Source of the DNA: Glandiceps talaboti
Taxonomy: Eukaryota > Hemichordata > Enteropneusta > Spengelidae
Assembly: GCF_964340395.1 (NCBI RefSeq)
Contig: NC_135567.1
Span: forward strand, 7,589,158-7,653,157
Reading direction: 5' to 3'
Length of the DNA stretch: 64,000 nt
The stretch's first letter is position 1. Every line of letters begins with the position of its first letter. Shown piece by piece: positions 63,001-64,000 of the stretch. The notes beneath the pieces are model-generated. The model was not told the origin of the DNA. It made no database searches and worked only from the letters and a program-made list of their open reading frames with translations. The position numbers and the translations under genes were made by a program.

Positions 63001-64000
63001 TATCAAGTTACCATCCTACGACATTCACAAACAATTTGTACATGATACATGACCTGTGTGTTTCTCGGCGCATAGAAAAATGCTGAAAACAGGACCCAGA
63101 AGCTAGTGCATAGTTTAGCCATAATCCTCTTTATATAGGGCAGTTCTGTTCAGAAGCTAGTGCACTGTACAACAGTTTGAATTTCCCGCATTTGCATAGA
63201 TTAGCCATAATCCTCTTTATATAGGGCAGTTCTGTTCAGAAGCTAGTGCTCTGTACAACAGTTTGAATTTCCCGCATTTGCATAGATTAGCCATAATCCT
63301 CTTTATATAGGGCAGTTCTGTCTTTAAATTGATTGATACGTTCAATGACACCACAGCAAGTACATCTAGCAGTGTAACAGGGCTTGTATCTACAATAATC
63401 TGCTCGGATTTCGCGAAGTTATTTTTTAAAAATTGTTTTACTGTAATAAAAAATAAATACGTCTTTGCTGACAAATGTTCTGTTGATTGATGTACTTTTT
63501 AAATTGATTGATACGTCCAATGACACCACAACAAGTACATCTAACAGTGTAACAAGGCTTGTATCTACAACTAATCTGCTCGGATTTTGCGTTGTTATTT
63601 ATTTTAATAATTGTTTTATTTTAATAAATGATATTCAATGACATGACAGGTTGTTGTGGCTTGATTCTCCTCATATTGGCAGATGAATGAATAATTTGGT
63701 TGTTATCTCTGATGACTTTATTAGTTGATGATGGTCACACTTAGCAACCCAAGTTACACAGATATTGTGCTGTCTGTCTATTAACTATTACTACACCTCG
63801 ACATTCTTACACAAGCTGTCATTGGTCAGAATCGAATCACATGACCTACTTTAAATAGATTATTGCCAGAGCGTGCACAGACTAATTCTCGGCAATATTG
63901 CCAGCTGGATTTATTTTGACCGTTGCATATTTATTCTGCACATGTTTTTCAGTTTTACGTGCTCAAGATGGCAAACTAACTACAGTGAGTCACATAAGCT
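60020..64000. repeat. Long interspersed repeat, possibly two joined elements
   Basis: 60020-62455 shares both ends with 4345-6155 in the opposite orientation. 62460-64000 is a direct copy of 14350-15870 and continues past the window end. The joint is at about 62457 (CTGTCGTTTGACAG). The middle (60445-61890) is private, has more CpG and an ATTGGAAAT/ATTTTGGAAAT-like block, but no recognised protein. At 63100-63310 a ~65-100 bp block (GGGCAGTTCTGTTCAGAAGC) is locally triplicated. A C homopolymer of about 12 lies at 62341-62352. Confidence 0.75.

Overview
This is a gene-poor, AT-rich stretch of animal nuclear DNA. It contains spliced exons with GT/AG borders, TTAGGG repeats, long TA and tetranucleotide microsatellites, and many retroelement and DNA-transposon remains. 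CR1/L2-like and Penelope-like retroelements, together with a SWIM-YqaJ-PHD gene fossil, suggest a marine invertebrate (mollusc/brachiopod-like or non-vertebrate deuterostome such as a hemichordate or lancelet). I cannot resolve the species. No bacterial-type operon, tRNA, rRNA or CRISPR array is visible.

The clearest host gene is on the minus strand and is only partly inside the window. Five exons, all phase 0 with good splice sites, encode ankyrin repeats (32819-32917, 12120-12218, 11529-11597), then a Roc-type GTPase P-loop (9699-9815), then switch I and the DxxG motif (6310-6669). This is an ankyrin-Roc (ROCO/DAPK-like) protein whose remaining exons probably lie beyond base 1. Its switch exon carries an in-frame GAT microsatellite coding for 33 aspartates out of 34 residues. 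Its introns are packed with repeats, including a 5'-truncated CR1/L2-like element (7683-9468) with an open reverse transcriptase frame, inserted inside a minisatellite. Weaker candidate exons lie at 24185-24373 (-) and 56689-56768 (+).

Region by region. 1-4006: a 2.3 kb tandem duplication holding a decayed Penelope-like element C-terminus and a chain of long palindromes joined by (TA)n tracts. 4345-6155: an inverted copy of a repeat also found at 60020-62455, sharing both ends but not the middle. 6310-12218: the ankyrin-Roc exons. 14350-15870: another copy of the repeat seen at 62460-64000. 16630-21785 and 35040-45785: a large diverged duplication with matching 37-bp satellite arrays, Penelope-like fragments and nested insertions; one insertion (37293-38681) is dated by a clean empty site in the other copy. 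32819-34385: an ankyrin exon directly next to a second, rearranged CR1-like element. 46197-48760: a DDE transposase fragment and a SWIM-YqaJ-PHD gene fossil, followed by a 41-bp minisatellite. 54726-56450: a Penelope-like reverse transcriptase fossil between direct repeats. 58190-59620: tandem ~130-150 bp repeats.

Apart from the ankyrin-Roc exons, nearly everything recognisable is mobile-element debris. The window is best read as a repeat-rich intron and intergenic landscape around part of one large gene.
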